This document shows, in pieces, positions 44,404-53,090 of a DNA stretch of 64,000 nt. Every line of letters begins with the position of its first letter. Position 1 is the first letter of the stretch. A model generated the notes under the pieces. That model made no database searches. It was not told where the DNA came from and was given only the letters and a program-made list of their open reading frames with translations. Made by a program: the position numbers and the translations under genes. The stretch comes from CALZIK01 sp945787635 (lineage in GTDB: Bacteria; Acidobacteriota; Thermoanaerobaculia; Multivoradales; JAHEKO01), in contig CAMYNM010000013.1 of NCBI GenBank assembly GCA_947259725.1, forward strand, positions 1 to 64,000. Direction: 5' to 3'.

Positions 44404-45321
44404 CTATCCTGCCGCAGAGTAAAGGTCTGCGCACTGGCGGCACAGGCTCTGTCGCGGTTCCCAGGACGGGAAATCGGCGCGAATCAGCCCGAGAACTCGG
44501 GCAGTGAGGTCTGCCGGATTCGATTGGAGCCGCGCGCAGGGCATCTGGCATAGGGGGCACCGGCCGGTTGCCCCCGAGTCGGCGGCCGGAGTCGGTTGCG
44601 CCGCGAAAGCCGCAAGCTCGGCGTGGTTCGGTCGTTGCGAATGAAAGAATCGCTCGAAGACCGCAGGACCTCGGGCTCCGAGCATTCGAAACACGTTCAG
44701 AAAATCCGATCGGCGCAGCTGCTTCTGGCCGGCCGCAAGTCGGCCACGAGACTCGAGGCGCCCGTCGATCGTCGTGTCCCAGAGGGCTCGATAGCGCTCC
44801 CGCAAGAGGCTCTTCATGACCGACCCGTCGTCGTCGGTTCCGAGAGTCCGGGTGAAGCCGAACTCGGGATCGAGCATGTCGGCGATGTGGAGTAGTTCGT
44901 GGTGCAACCACGGCATCAGCCGGTCCGGATTCGCCAGGGTCGTCGCCCGAATCCTCAGCAGCAAGATCGGTCGGCTGTGGTCTCGGTGGTTCTCTTGAAG
45001 GTCTGCGAATTCCTCGCCCGCTTTGACTACTGGCACCGCGAGAGCTCGAGAGGTAGCGGCGGTGATCGAGGTGCACTCTTCGATCGCCGCATGCACCGGT
45101 TCTCCCAGAGCCAGCCGCACGAACCAGCGGTTGTGAAGCTCGCCGAAGCTCGATTCTCTCGCTGCGGCCGACGCGACCTCGTAGATGGGCTCGCGCTCCC
45201 GATGGAACGTCCGCCGCTCCTCGATCGCCGCGGCCTCGATGGCCGCGAGGACCGCGTCCTCAACCAACCGGGGATCGAACTCGGTCGAGTAGGCGATCCT
45301 CGGTTCCGGTGAAGCGCCCAT
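44404..45321 (-). CDS. Unknown protein with HEXXH motif and Cys-rich tail, last gene of the NXR-like operon
   Basis: 305 aa, no recognised family. PWLHHELLHIADML gives HELLH at 141-145, a possible zinc-peptidase site, with an acidic residue-rich stretch after it. The C-terminus has CPLCQMPC and CRQC, forming a likely zinc ribbon. No signal peptide. The ATG at 45321 lies 5 bp after the TorD-like stop, so it belongs to the operon, perhaps in maturation or quality control of the molybdoenzyme. The frame is open upstream through the TorD gene in another frame, which is not coding. Confidence 0.65.
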   Translation of the reverse strand: MGASPEPRIAYSTEFDPRLVEDAVLAAIEAAAIEERRTFHREREPIYEVASAAARESSFGELHNRWFVRLALGEPVHAAIEECTSITAATSRALAVPVVKAGEEFADLQENHRDHSRPILLLRIRATTLANPDRLMPWLHHELLHIADMLDPEFGFTRTLGTDDDGSVMKSLLRERYRALWDTTIDGRLESRGRLAAGQKQLRRSDFLNVFRMLGARGPAVFERFFHSQRPNHAELAAFAAQPTPAADSGATGRCPLCQMPCARLQSNPADLTARVLGLIRADFPSWEPRQSLCRQCADLYSAAG

Positions 45322-45326
45322 GGCGG

Positions 45327-46124
45327 CTACCTCGAGCTGCGGTTCTCGACGCCTCCGATGTGAACCAGCTCGTCCTGGCTGGCGTCGCTCGAGCCGCAGG
45401 CCATGGGCATGTTGTCGGCCTCGCTCGAGCGGAGCTCCAGAACCGCAGGTCCGATCGAAACCCCCAGCCGAGCGCACTCCGCCAGAAGGAAGGCCTCGCA
45501 AAGACCACCCAAGCCGCCGTAAAACCCCTGGGGATCGGCTTGTTGGACGGATCGGGCGAATGCGCGACCAAAGCGGGCCAGATGCCGGTCCAAGAAGGTC
45601 CCGACCGCCTTCGCCGTGACCTCGGCCATCTCGATGTCGTCGTGCTCGATTGCCCAGCACTCCTTGCGTGACAGAAACTCCAGGAACTCGAACTCGCAGG
45701 CGACGTGGTCATGGCGCTCGTGGCGGGTTTCGCTCGAGCGCAGGCCAAACGCTGCGTAAAAACCGCCCAGATCGGCGAGCTCGTTGCTGCGCATGAGCAA
45801 GGCCTGGCGCCCATACTCGCACTCGTAAGGGCAGACCTGTCCGCGCAGGGTGTGGCCGAAGAGCCGGGCGTAGGCCCTGGTCAGCGGCTCCAGTCCGAGT
45901 GTCTTCGAGGAGCAAGCTCGCTCTACCGCGTCGGTCAGTCCTTGCGGCGGTCCGCTCTCCAGATGGCGAGCCGCGCTCCGCTGGGCGTCGCGGCCGTCGG
46001 CGGAGAAGAAGGCCTCGAGGAGGGCTTCCCCGGGGTTGTCGAATCCCAGCTTCAGCGCACGGCACAGCACTCCGCGAGCGAGAGCGCCGGTGTAGACGGT
46101 CGGCGTGTCGATGGGGATCGTCAT
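45327..46124 (-). CDS. TorD/NarJ-family molybdoenzyme chaperone
   Basis: 265 aa, all-helical. LTRAYARLFGHTLRGQVCPYECEYG and LADLGGFYAAFGLRSS are the TorD/DmsD-NarJ hallmark region, followed by DHVACEFEFLEFLSRKECWA. Such chaperones bind the Tat signal of the catalytic subunit and help insert the cofactor. Located 9 bp downstream of the beta-subunit gene, in keeping with service to the alpha subunit here. The C-terminal tail is longer than usual, with PMACGSSDASQDELVHIGG. Confidence 0.88.
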   Translation of the reverse strand: MTIPIDTPTVYTGALARGVLCRALKLGFDNPGEALLEAFFSADGRDAQRSAARHLESGPPQGLTDAVERACSSKTLGLEPLTRAYARLFGHTLRGQVCPYECEYGRQALLMRSNELADLGGFYAAFGLRSSETRHERHDHVACEFEFLEFLSRKECWAIEHDDIEMAEVTAKAVGTFLDRHLARFGRAFARSVQQADPQGFYGGLGGLCEAFLLAECARLGVSIGPAVLELRSSEADNMPMACGSSDASQDELVHIGGVENRSSR

Positions 46125-46133
46125 CGCCGTGTC

Positions 46134-47402
46134 TCAGATCGAATTGGCGTGGACATTGGTCCGCACGTGAAGCGGTTCCTCAACGGTGGTTCGAAACAGC
46201 TCGCGCCCATCCTCGCCGAAGGCGATCACCGTATCGTTGTAGAGCGTAAACGGGCGGCCTCGGTAGTTGCCTTCGTAGATCTTCGGCCCCTCCTCGATTT
46301 CATACCGGAAGATGATCCGATTGTCGCGCCGGAACAGATTCAGGACGCAGAGGAGCTCGCGATCGGGAAACTTATAACGCTCGACGGCGCGCTCGACTCC
46401 GGGTCCGAACATCTGTTCAAGGTAGGGCTTGGGCACCCACCGAGGAGGTATGTAGTAGCCGTTGGGTTGGGTGCCGAGCTGTGGGTAGAGCGGCAGGGCG
46501 ACCTTGGCCTCGTGGACCAGGTAGTAGAGGGGATTCTGCCGGTCCTCGGCCCAGGTGCCGTCCTCGTCCAGCTTCGCCAGACCCTGGAGGCGGATTTGAC
46601 CGATGCAAGCCGCCATGCAGCGGGTTTCCATCGGCACGCCGTCCGATTCCGGATCCGTGCCTTCGACACGGGGATAGCAGGCGATGCACTTCTCGCTCAC
46701 GCGGGTGTTGCCGCGGTACATCGACTTCTTGTAAGGGCAGGCTTCAACGCACTTGCGGTAGCCGCGACACTGCTCCTGGTCGAGCAGCACGATGCCGTCC
46801 TCGGGTCGCTTGTAGATTGCCTTGCGCGGGCAGGCTGCCAGACATGCGGGATAGCTGCAGTGGTTGCAGATTCGCGCCAGGTAGAAGAACCAGGTGTCGT
46901 GGACGGGCAGTTCCGTGCCGACCTTGTCGAGCTGGTCGCGCACGCCCTTCTTGCCGACCGGATTGTCCTCATAGATGTTGGGCGAGCTCCATTCCTCGTC
47001 GGCAGGCAGATAACCCACCACTCTGGAGCTTTCCGGATCGAGCGTCGTTTCGGCCGCTTCGAAGATCGTCTTGCCTTCGAACTGGCCATAGGGACCCGTG
47101 CGCTCGTCGGAGACAACACCGTCCCAGTACTGTCCCCCGGGGTCGGCCTCGTGGAGTTTGTGCAGGATCTTGATGTCCCAGGACTGCGGGTAGCCGCCAT
47201 AGGGCTTGGTCTCGACGTTGGCCCACCACATGTGCTCCTGGCCCTTGCTGAAGGTCCAGGTCGATTTGCACGCCATCGTGCAGCTCTGGCAGGCGATGCA
47301 GCGGTTGATGTTGAAGACGAAGGCGAACTGCCGTTCGGGGAAGCGCGCTTCGTAGGGGTAGCTCATCTCGCGCCCCAGGTGCCAGTTGTTGACTCTCGCC
47401 AT
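46134..47402 (-). CDS. nxrB: NXR-type iron-sulfur beta subunit
   Basis: 422 aa electron-transfer subunit. Four cluster-binding sets are visible: CIACQSCTMACK (Cys35-45), CNHCSYPACLAACP, CRGYRKCVEACP and CIACYPRVEG with a late CMAAC. In the third set Tyr occupies the position of a cluster Cys, as in the [3Fe-4S] cluster of NarH-like proteins. NWHLGREMSYPYEARFP, GQEHMWWANVETKPYGGYP and QPNGYYIPPR closely match my recollection of Nitrospira NxrB. No signal peptide, so it would be exported with the alpha subunit. Strong AGGAGG before the ATG. Confidence 0.88.
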   Translation of the reverse strand: MARVNNWHLGREMSYPYEARFPERQFAFVFNINRCIACQSCTMACKSTWTFSKGQEHMWWANVETKPYGGYPQSWDIKILHKLHEADPGGQYWDGVVSDERTGPYGQFEGKTIFEAAETTLDPESSRVVGYLPADEEWSSPNIYEDNPVGKKGVRDQLDKVGTELPVHDTWFFYLARICNHCSYPACLAACPRKAIYKRPEDGIVLLDQEQCRGYRKCVEACPYKKSMYRGNTRVSEKCIACYPRVEGTDPESDGVPMETRCMAACIGQIRLQGLAKLDEDGTWAEDRQNPLYYLVHEAKVALPLYPQLGTQPNGYYIPPRWVPKPYLEQMFGPGVERAVERYKFPDRELLCVLNLFRRDNRIIFRYEIEEGPKIYEGNYRGRPFTLYNDTVIAFGEDGRELFRTTVEEPLHVRTNVHANSI

Positions 47403-47413
47403 TGCCGTTCCTC

Positions 47414-47767
47414 CTAGTCGTCTTCGCCGATGAGTCTTGGTCCGTCGCCGATCTGAACCAGCCGTTTCTGACTGCCGGCCGGTTGCGGCTCGGCGTCTCG
47501 CACCACGAATCGGAAGCGGCCCCAGATCTCGAGCGCTTCGCTGATGATGCGCCGCACCTCGACCTCGCCCAGAACGCTCCAGGCGCGGTGGGCGCCCGCG
47601 TTCTGCGGCTTGCGAAAGAGGTTCAGCAACTGCGCCTCGTCGAACCCCAGCGCGGCGAACTCCTCGGCGAACGTGGCCGCCATCTCACGCATCGATTCTC
47701 GGTCGCCGGGAAGGGTGACCCCGATGAGCGCGTGTGGATCTTGTGGGTCCGGCTCTCCGTAGGGCAC
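47414..47767 (-). CDS. Small protein of unknown function between alpha and beta subunit genes
   Basis: 117 aa, no recognised family. Mixed helix with an Arg/Lys-rich centre (LLNLFRKPQNAGAHRAW) and EVEVRRIISEALEIWGRFRFVV. The GTG at 47767 overlaps the alpha-subunit TAG by one base and follows AGGAAGAG, which supports translational coupling. Ends 11 bp before the beta gene. Its conserved position suggests a subunit or assembly factor for the complex (inference). Confidence 0.7.
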   Translation of the reverse strand: MPYGEPDPQDPHALIGVTLPGDRESMREMAATFAEEFAALGFDEAQLLNLFRKPQNAGAHRAWSVLGEVEVRRIISEALEIWGRFRFVVRDAEPQPAGSQKRLVQIGDGPRLIGEDD

Positions 47768-50700
47768 TAGCTCTTCCTTACCCTGGTAGCCCGGCCCGCC
47801 AGATAGGTCTGCATGAAGTCGTTCTCGTTGTCCGGGGTATAGCCGGTCGTCGCCGGCTGCCACGTTCCTTTGCCCCCGAGTCCGCCGTCCTCGGCCTTGG
47901 TGACGCGTACCAGAGTCTCCTTGGGCACGGTGTTGAGGGCATGGTTGTCGGCTTCGCCGCCGAAGATGAACTTCATGAAGACCTTGGACTTGTGAAACAG
48001 AGTGTCGGTCTGGTGCATGGGCATGTGCCAGTTGCGGGTGATCGACTGTTGTGAGCCGTAGCGCAGATTCGCCTGGTAGCCGGTGTTCGCCGACAGCGCG
48101 CGCCCATCGGGCCGGCTCTCGTGGGCCCTGACGCTCTTTTCCGTGGCGATGAACGGGGCGTGCTTCATCATGACGATGTTGTACGGGTAGGCGTGGTTGT
48201 ACTTGACTCGCAGCATGCAGCGGGCGACGCGGTAGAAGAACTCGTCGGGCTTGGCGCCGAGGTAGGGTCGATCCGCGGGGTTGGCGTCGACGTAGACGTA
48301 GTCGCCGTCGTTGATGCCCAGGTCACGAGCAGCCTGCGGGTTGACGTGGAGCTGGTGCTCGCCGACCGAGGGTGAGCGTTTGTCGATGCGGTAGGGATCG
48401 CCGAAATTGGAGTCGTAGAGCATGTGCCAATCGACGTTCGACCATCCACTGTGCACGCGATGTCGGGTCTTGGGAGTCAGGCAAAAGAACTGGAACCCCT
48501 TTTCCCACAAGAAGTTCTTGGTTTTCTTGACCTGCGCCCACGGCATCTTCGTGTTGCGTACCGTTCGGTCGTCCCAGTGCTCGGCATCCGCCGCCAGTCC
48601 ATAGTCATCCGGACGCACGAACGGGTTGGTGCTGACGATCACGTTGGGCAGATACGGGGTCGCCTCCGGGCCCTCACGGTGAACGATGAAGTTTTCGCCG
48701 TACTCGATGGCCTCGGGCACGTCCGAATAGGCGTGCAGCCTTCCGGTATCCGTGTGGAAAGGCTCACTGTCGTGGATCTGCTCGTAGAACGGAATCCGTG
48801 GGTAGGTGCGAAAGTTCATGAGCGCCCCGCCGGGCGGCCCGTACTTGCCGGCCATGAGATCGTCGACTTTGTAGCCCGAGGTCGTGGTCGAGCTGTCCAA
48901 CAGGCGTTGCAGGTAGATGTCCCGACGCCCCTCGTGTTCGAACTTGAACGCCTGCTCGAAACGTGCATCTCCGGTGACCTTGCCCAGGGAGCGCCCAATA
49001 CCCGCCAGAATCGCGAGATCGTCCTTGCTGTCGAATAGCGGCGGGATGCCGCCCTTCCAAACCTGCAGGAACGGATTGGAGCAGCTGGCGGTGACCTCGA
49101 GGCCCTCGAACTCGAGCCAGGAGTTGGCCGGTAGAGCGAGGTCCGAGTACTCGATCGAGGCGGTCATCTGGATATCGAAGGAGACGATCAGCTCGATGTT
49201 GGGGTTGACGTTCTTGATCATGCCGTACGCCCACTTGGCGTTGTTGATCAGGTTGACGTTGTTGAAAATGATCGACTTTGTCGGCGTCGGCATGTGACTC
49301 GCGCCCGTGAAGCAACGGCGGCCGTACTTCGGGGTCTCGACGATCAGGGCCTTGTCGCCGTGGTTCCAGTAGGCGGGCTCTTCGTCCTTGGTGTAGGCGT
49401 GAGCGCGAATATCCTTGCCCGAAGTTTCGGCGTCGAGGTCGAGATCGAAAGGATCTTCGGCCACCCAACCCTTGAAGCCCGGTCCGGTCCACGGCGAGCC
49501 CTGGAAGAGGGCCGCCTTGTAGTTGCCCGCCCAGGTGTGACAGCCGGCGCCGGGCTTGCCGATGTTGCCGGTCAAGAGCAACGGAAGGTAGGCGGCGCGA
49601 TTCATCTCGGTAGCGTGGAACCAGTGGTTGATGCCTTCGCCCTGGTGAATGGCAACGGGTTTTATCGTGGCGATGTCTTCGGCCAGCCGCTCGACCATCT
49701 CTCTGGGGCAATGAGTGATATCGCAGACCGTGTCGAGATCGTAGTCTTCGAGATGGGTCCGGTAGAGCTTCCATAGGGTCGAGCAACGAACCGTCGTGCC
49801 GTCGGCCATCCGAACGTCGTAGCTGCCGTCGAGCGCCGGCGACAGGCCTCTTGCCCGCATGGTGTCGCCGACGTCGTCGCGATTGAGCGCCCGCGGGCCG
49901 CCCGCGGTTTGGTCCCAGACGACGTAGTCACCGAGCTGCTCGTGCTGCTCGGCGGTCAGTCCCTGGATCTTCATCGACGGTCCCTCGGGGTCGAGATCGG
50001 TAACGTAGTCCGGGAACACCTCGTGGGCTCGCAGTCGCCTCAGGTTGTCGTGGCGTACCAGGAGCGGAAAGTCGGTGAAGCTCTTGACGAAGGACTCGTC
50101 GTATCGTTTGTTTTCGATCATCAGCCGCGTGACGCCCAGCCAGAGTGCTGCGTCCGTCGCGGGCCGGATCGGGATCCAGTAATCGGCTTTAGTGGACGGC
50201 GGTCCGTACTCAGGTGCGATCACGACGATCTTCCCGCCGCGCTCCATGCACTCGATGAACCAGTGGGAATCGGTCAGCTTGTTCTCGACCAGGTTCTTGC
50301 CGTCCATGATGATGAGCTTCGAGTAGCGCAGGTCGTTGAAGTCACAGTCGGAGGCCTGCAGCCCATGTACCCACGGATGACCCGGCGCCTGATCGCCATG
50401 CCAGGTGTAATTGGACCAGGTGCGGCCGGCGCGAGCCTGATCGGGGCCGACGCCGCGGACCTTGGCGTCGAGCAGCGCCAGCGAGTTGCACAGGCGATAC
50501 ATGCCGTACTTGCCCAGGACGCCCAGGAGCCCCATGCCACCGCGCATCTTGATCGTGCGAGTGCCTGCGCCGCCCATGGCGTCGACCATCTCGGGCTGAT
50601 AGCCCTGGGCCAGCAGACGTTCGGCGCCGTCTTGGCCACTGTAGCGCTGGGTGATCGCCTGGAGCGCCGAAGCGATCTTGTCGAAGGCCTCGTCCCAGGG

Positions 50701-51231
50701 GATCTGGATGAACTCGTCGTCGCCCCGGCTGTCGAACATGTACTTGGTCTTGAGCTCCGGCGTGAGCTCGGGAAAGCCGGCGTCCGCCCATGCCTTCCAT
50801 CCCTTGCGGACGATCGGATGGCGCAGCCGGTAGGGGCCGTAGAGCACGCGGTGGAAGGTGTAACCCTTGGCGCACTGGCGCGGGTTCCAGTTGACCGTGG
50901 CGTGGTTTCCGTAGAGGTCTGCGTAGTCCTGGTAGTCGTAGGTCGAGCCGCTGCGCACCACGATGCCGTTGCGAACGTAGGCCCGAATGCGGCAAGCGTG
51001 GGTGTCGTTGGGCGAACAGACCCAATCGAAGGTGCGGTCGTAGCGGTACTGATCGTGGTAGATCTTCTCCCAGTCGCGGCCGACTCTGCGTGACAGGGGG
51101 TTGTCGTCGGGCGCGAGTGGTTCCAGGAAGGTGCACGCGCCCTGGACTCCGAACAGAGCCGCCCCTACTCCTCCGCCGAGGAATTTCATGAAGAGTCGTC
51201 GGTCGAGAGAGACATCGTCCGTTGTCAGCAT
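47767..51231 (-). CDS. nxrA: NXR-type molybdopterin catalytic alpha subunit (type II DMSO reductase family)
   Basis: 1154 aa. Tat signal DRRLFMKFLGGGVGAAL. The first cluster site reads Cys72-x3-Asp76-x3-Cys80 with Cys120, where NarG has His-x3-Cys-x3-Cys. The molybdenum ligand is probably Asp280 in YTWHGDQAPGHP, aligned with NarG Asp222. Segments such as CSPNDTHACRIRAYVRNG and SKLIIMDGKNLVENKLTDSH match Nitrospira-type NxrA closely from memory. The enzyme could oxidise nitrite or reduce nitrate or a related oxyanion, facing the periplasm. The start at 51231 follows GAGGAGG; a GTG at 51267 is weaker. Phylogeny is needed to settle the substrate. Confidence 0.87.
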   Translation of the reverse strand: MLTTDDVSLDRRLFMKFLGGGVGAALFGVQGACTFLEPLAPDDNPLSRRVGRDWEKIYHDQYRYDRTFDWVCSPNDTHACRIRAYVRNGIVVRSGSTYDYQDYADLYGNHATVNWNPRQCAKGYTFHRVLYGPYRLRHPIVRKGWKAWADAGFPELTPELKTKYMFDSRGDDEFIQIPWDEAFDKIASALQAITQRYSGQDGAERLLAQGYQPEMVDAMGGAGTRTIKMRGGMGLLGVLGKYGMYRLCNSLALLDAKVRGVGPDQARAGRTWSNYTWHGDQAPGHPWVHGLQASDCDFNDLRYSKLIIMDGKNLVENKLTDSHWFIECMERGGKIVVIAPEYGPPSTKADYWIPIRPATDAALWLGVTRLMIENKRYDESFVKSFTDFPLLVRHDNLRRLRAHEVFPDYVTDLDPEGPSMKIQGLTAEQHEQLGDYVVWDQTAGGPRALNRDDVGDTMRARGLSPALDGSYDVRMADGTTVRCSTLWKLYRTHLEDYDLDTVCDITHCPREMVERLAEDIATIKPVAIHQGEGINHWFHATEMNRAAYLPLLLTGNIGKPGAGCHTWAGNYKAALFQGSPWTGPGFKGWVAEDPFDLDLDAETSGKDIRAHAYTKDEEPAYWNHGDKALIVETPKYGRRCFTGASHMPTPTKSIIFNNVNLINNAKWAYGMIKNVNPNIELIVSFDIQMTASIEYSDLALPANSWLEFEGLEVTASCSNPFLQVWKGGIPPLFDSKDDLAILAGIGRSLGKVTGDARFEQAFKFEHEGRRDIYLQRLLDSSTTTSGYKVDDLMAGKYGPPGGALMNFRTYPRIPFYEQIHDSEPFHTDTGRLHAYSDVPEAIEYGENFIVHREGPEATPYLPNVIVSTNPFVRPDDYGLAADAEHWDDRTVRNTKMPWAQVKKTKNFLWEKGFQFFCLTPKTRHRVHSGWSNVDWHMLYDSNFGDPYRIDKRSPSVGEHQLHVNPQAARDLGINDGDYVYVDANPADRPYLGAKPDEFFYRVARCMLRVKYNHAYPYNIVMMKHAPFIATEKSVRAHESRPDGRALSANTGYQANLRYGSQQSITRNWHMPMHQTDTLFHKSKVFMKFIFGGEADNHALNTVPKETLVRVTKAEDGGLGGKGTWQPATTGYTPDNENDFMQTYLAGRATRVRKS

Positions 51232-51268
51232 CCGGGCCTCCTCACGGGTTGTCATCTGTTCCACCACT

Positions 51269-52942
51269 TCAACCGCCGATCACGAACTCCTGCCAGATGG
51301 TCACGGATTTCTTGCCGTCCCGGTCACCGGCACTTCCGTCCCAGATCGCGAAGGCCACAGGAACGCTGCGGCCCGGCGTCAGTGAACGCGTGTCTGCCCC
51401 CGCCGAAGTCAACGATCGGCGGAAGAGGACGCGATAGGAGCCGGTACTGTGGACGCCGGTGGAGGTCACTGCGCGATCGGTGAGCGGCCGTGCGCGTAGT
51501 GTGCCGAACCCTTGGGCGACGAGGTCCTCGACCGAGGTGCGGTCGGTCGGATCCGAGACGATGTTGCCCGCACCCCAGGCGGTGACGTAGGTGGGGTCTG
51601 AATCCAAAGTCAGCGCGCGCCGGGTCGGCTGCTCGAGCGGCGAGAGCGAAAAGTTGGGGTAGGAATCGATGCCGATGTTGGGGTAGACCTTCTCGAGGTC
51701 TTGATAAGCGGGTTCGAGATCGGCCTGACGCTCGGATTTCCACATCCAGATGTTGACCTTGCCGCCGCGCTGCCCCATGGCGAAGAAGGGGGGATCGTCG
51801 CTGAGTGCGAATTGCACCGCCGCGGCGTCCCGGAAATCCTGAGGCCGCATCACGGTGTGGTCCCACGACGTGTCCGACCAGGTGAGAAGCAACGCCAGCT
51901 CGCTGCCGTCATGGACCGCCTGCACAGTCAGCTCTTCGGGGCGGTTGCCACGCCACCACAGCGGCATGAGGTGGAGCGAGGCTGCCTCGGCCGAGCGCCA
52001 GATGCCCGAGTCGGGGTGGTTGGGAACCTCGTCGACGCGCACGGCCACCAGGCGGTACCGCTTCATTTCCACCTTTTCGCGCTGCTCGGGACTCGACAGG
52101 CCGAGCACCAGGCGGGTCAGATTCCAGCCGTCGTCGCCGTGGAGGTACGGATTCGAGGGCATGGGTGAGCCCGGCAATCCGGCGACGATCCGTCGATAGA
52201 CGTCTTCGGGATCGTAGGTGCCCTTGAAGACCCCGGCGGTCAGATCGCGTGGACGGGTCGGCCGCCCCTTGGAGTCGACCTGCTCTTGGGCGCCGTCTCC
52301 TCGACCCGTTGCGCCGTGGCACGGCGCGCATCCTTTGGTGAACAACTCGCGGGCTCGAGCCTCTCCTTCAGCGGTTTCCCGGGGCGGTTCGGGAACTGCG
52401 ATGACTCCCTTGCCGGAGGCGAACTGCTTGGCAGGCTCTTCCGGCTCGGGAATCTCGAACGAGCGATCCGAAAGCGACTTGATGTAGTGGACCAGGCCCC
52501 AGCGATCCCTTTCCGGCAGGTGTCCCCAGGAGGGCATCGCCGAGCCCGGCATGCCGCGGGAGATCGTCTTGAATAGATCTTCGTCGGTCGGAATGGTTTC
52601 CCAGGTCGAGACCAGACGGTACTGGCCGCGCGTGAAGTCTCTCGGCTTCGGGTACAGCAGATAAGCTGCTTCTCCGGCACCGTCTCCGGTCACACCGTGG
52701 CACGATGCGCAGTGCTTGGTATAGCGATCCTCGCCACTGGCCAAGAGGGCCGGAGTGGCGGTGAGAGTCTGCGAGGGGAGTATCGGGGCTTCGACCTCAC
52801 CGGTCACCGCATCTTGGATCGAAGCAGGGCATCCGGCCAGACATAGCACCGTCATCGTCAGCAGAAGGGGTTTTGTAGCCAGGGCGAGCGGCCGCTCGCG
52901 CCGGTCTGGCACTCTTGGGGTAGGTAGCACGGCAGTGCGCAT
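51269..52942 (-). CDS. NXR-type gamma-like subunit: di-haem c lipoprotein with EbdC-like haem b domain
   Basis: 557 aa. Signal ends LCLAGC38, a lipobox. Two cytochrome c domains follow: CASCH (Cys78-His82) with MPGSAMPSWG, and CAPCH (Cys205-His209) with MPGSPMPSNP as likely Met-ligand regions. The C-terminal half (from about 300) resembles the ethylbenzene dehydrogenase gamma/NxrC haem-binding domain (LLLTWSDTSWDHTV; VNIWMWKSERQADLEPAYQD). It would pass electrons between the beta subunit and periplasmic cytochromes. The start at 52942 has AGGAGGGG at 4 nt. It lies 37 bp before the alpha gene. Confidence 0.86.
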   Translation of the reverse strand: MRTAVLPTPRVPDRRERPLALATKPLLLTMTVLCLAGCPASIQDAVTGEVEAPILPSQTLTATPALLASGEDRYTKHCASCHGVTGDGAGEAAYLLYPKPRDFTRGQYRLVSTWETIPTDEDLFKTISRGMPGSAMPSWGHLPERDRWGLVHYIKSLSDRSFEIPEPEEPAKQFASGKGVIAVPEPPRETAEGEARARELFTKGCAPCHGATGRGDGAQEQVDSKGRPTRPRDLTAGVFKGTYDPEDVYRRIVAGLPGSPMPSNPYLHGDDGWNLTRLVLGLSSPEQREKVEMKRYRLVAVRVDEVPNHPDSGIWRSAEAASLHLMPLWWRGNRPEELTVQAVHDGSELALLLTWSDTSWDHTVMRPQDFRDAAAVQFALSDDPPFFAMGQRGGKVNIWMWKSERQADLEPAYQDLEKVYPNIGIDSYPNFSLSPLEQPTRRALTLDSDPTYVTAWGAGNIVSDPTDRTSVEDLVAQGFGTLRARPLTDRAVTSTGVHSTGSYRVLFRRSLTSAGADTRSLTPGRSVPVAFAIWDGSAGDRDGKKSVTIWQEFVIGG

Positions 52943-53028
52943 GAAGCCCCTCCTTGATTTTCGATCTGCGCCGTCCAAACTGACGGGAGGGCCCGTGCGC
53001 GGCAATACCCCAACGGACAGTGGCGCGC

Positions 53029-53048
53029 GCCCACCCTGGCGGGTGGGA
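53029..53048 (-). other. GC-rich hairpin between the barrel protein and gamma-like genes
   Basis: A 7-bp perfect stem (53030-53036 with 53041-53047) with a TGGC loop, in the 148-bp gap upstream of the di-haem gene. There is no T-run in the minus-strand direction, so it is not an obvious terminator. It may be an mRNA-processing or stabilising structure that sets subunit ratios. Confidence 0.35.
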
Positions 53049-53090
53049 CGGCGTGGCGCCAGCGCCAGTGCGGCCGGAGGAGTCGTTCGG

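Noticed and set aside
47767..51231. Ordinary membrane nitrate reductase NarG
   Set aside because: The Tat signal, the Cys-x3-Asp-x3-Cys first cluster site and a gamma-like haem lipoprotein in place of NarI argue for the periplasmic NXR/type II group instead.
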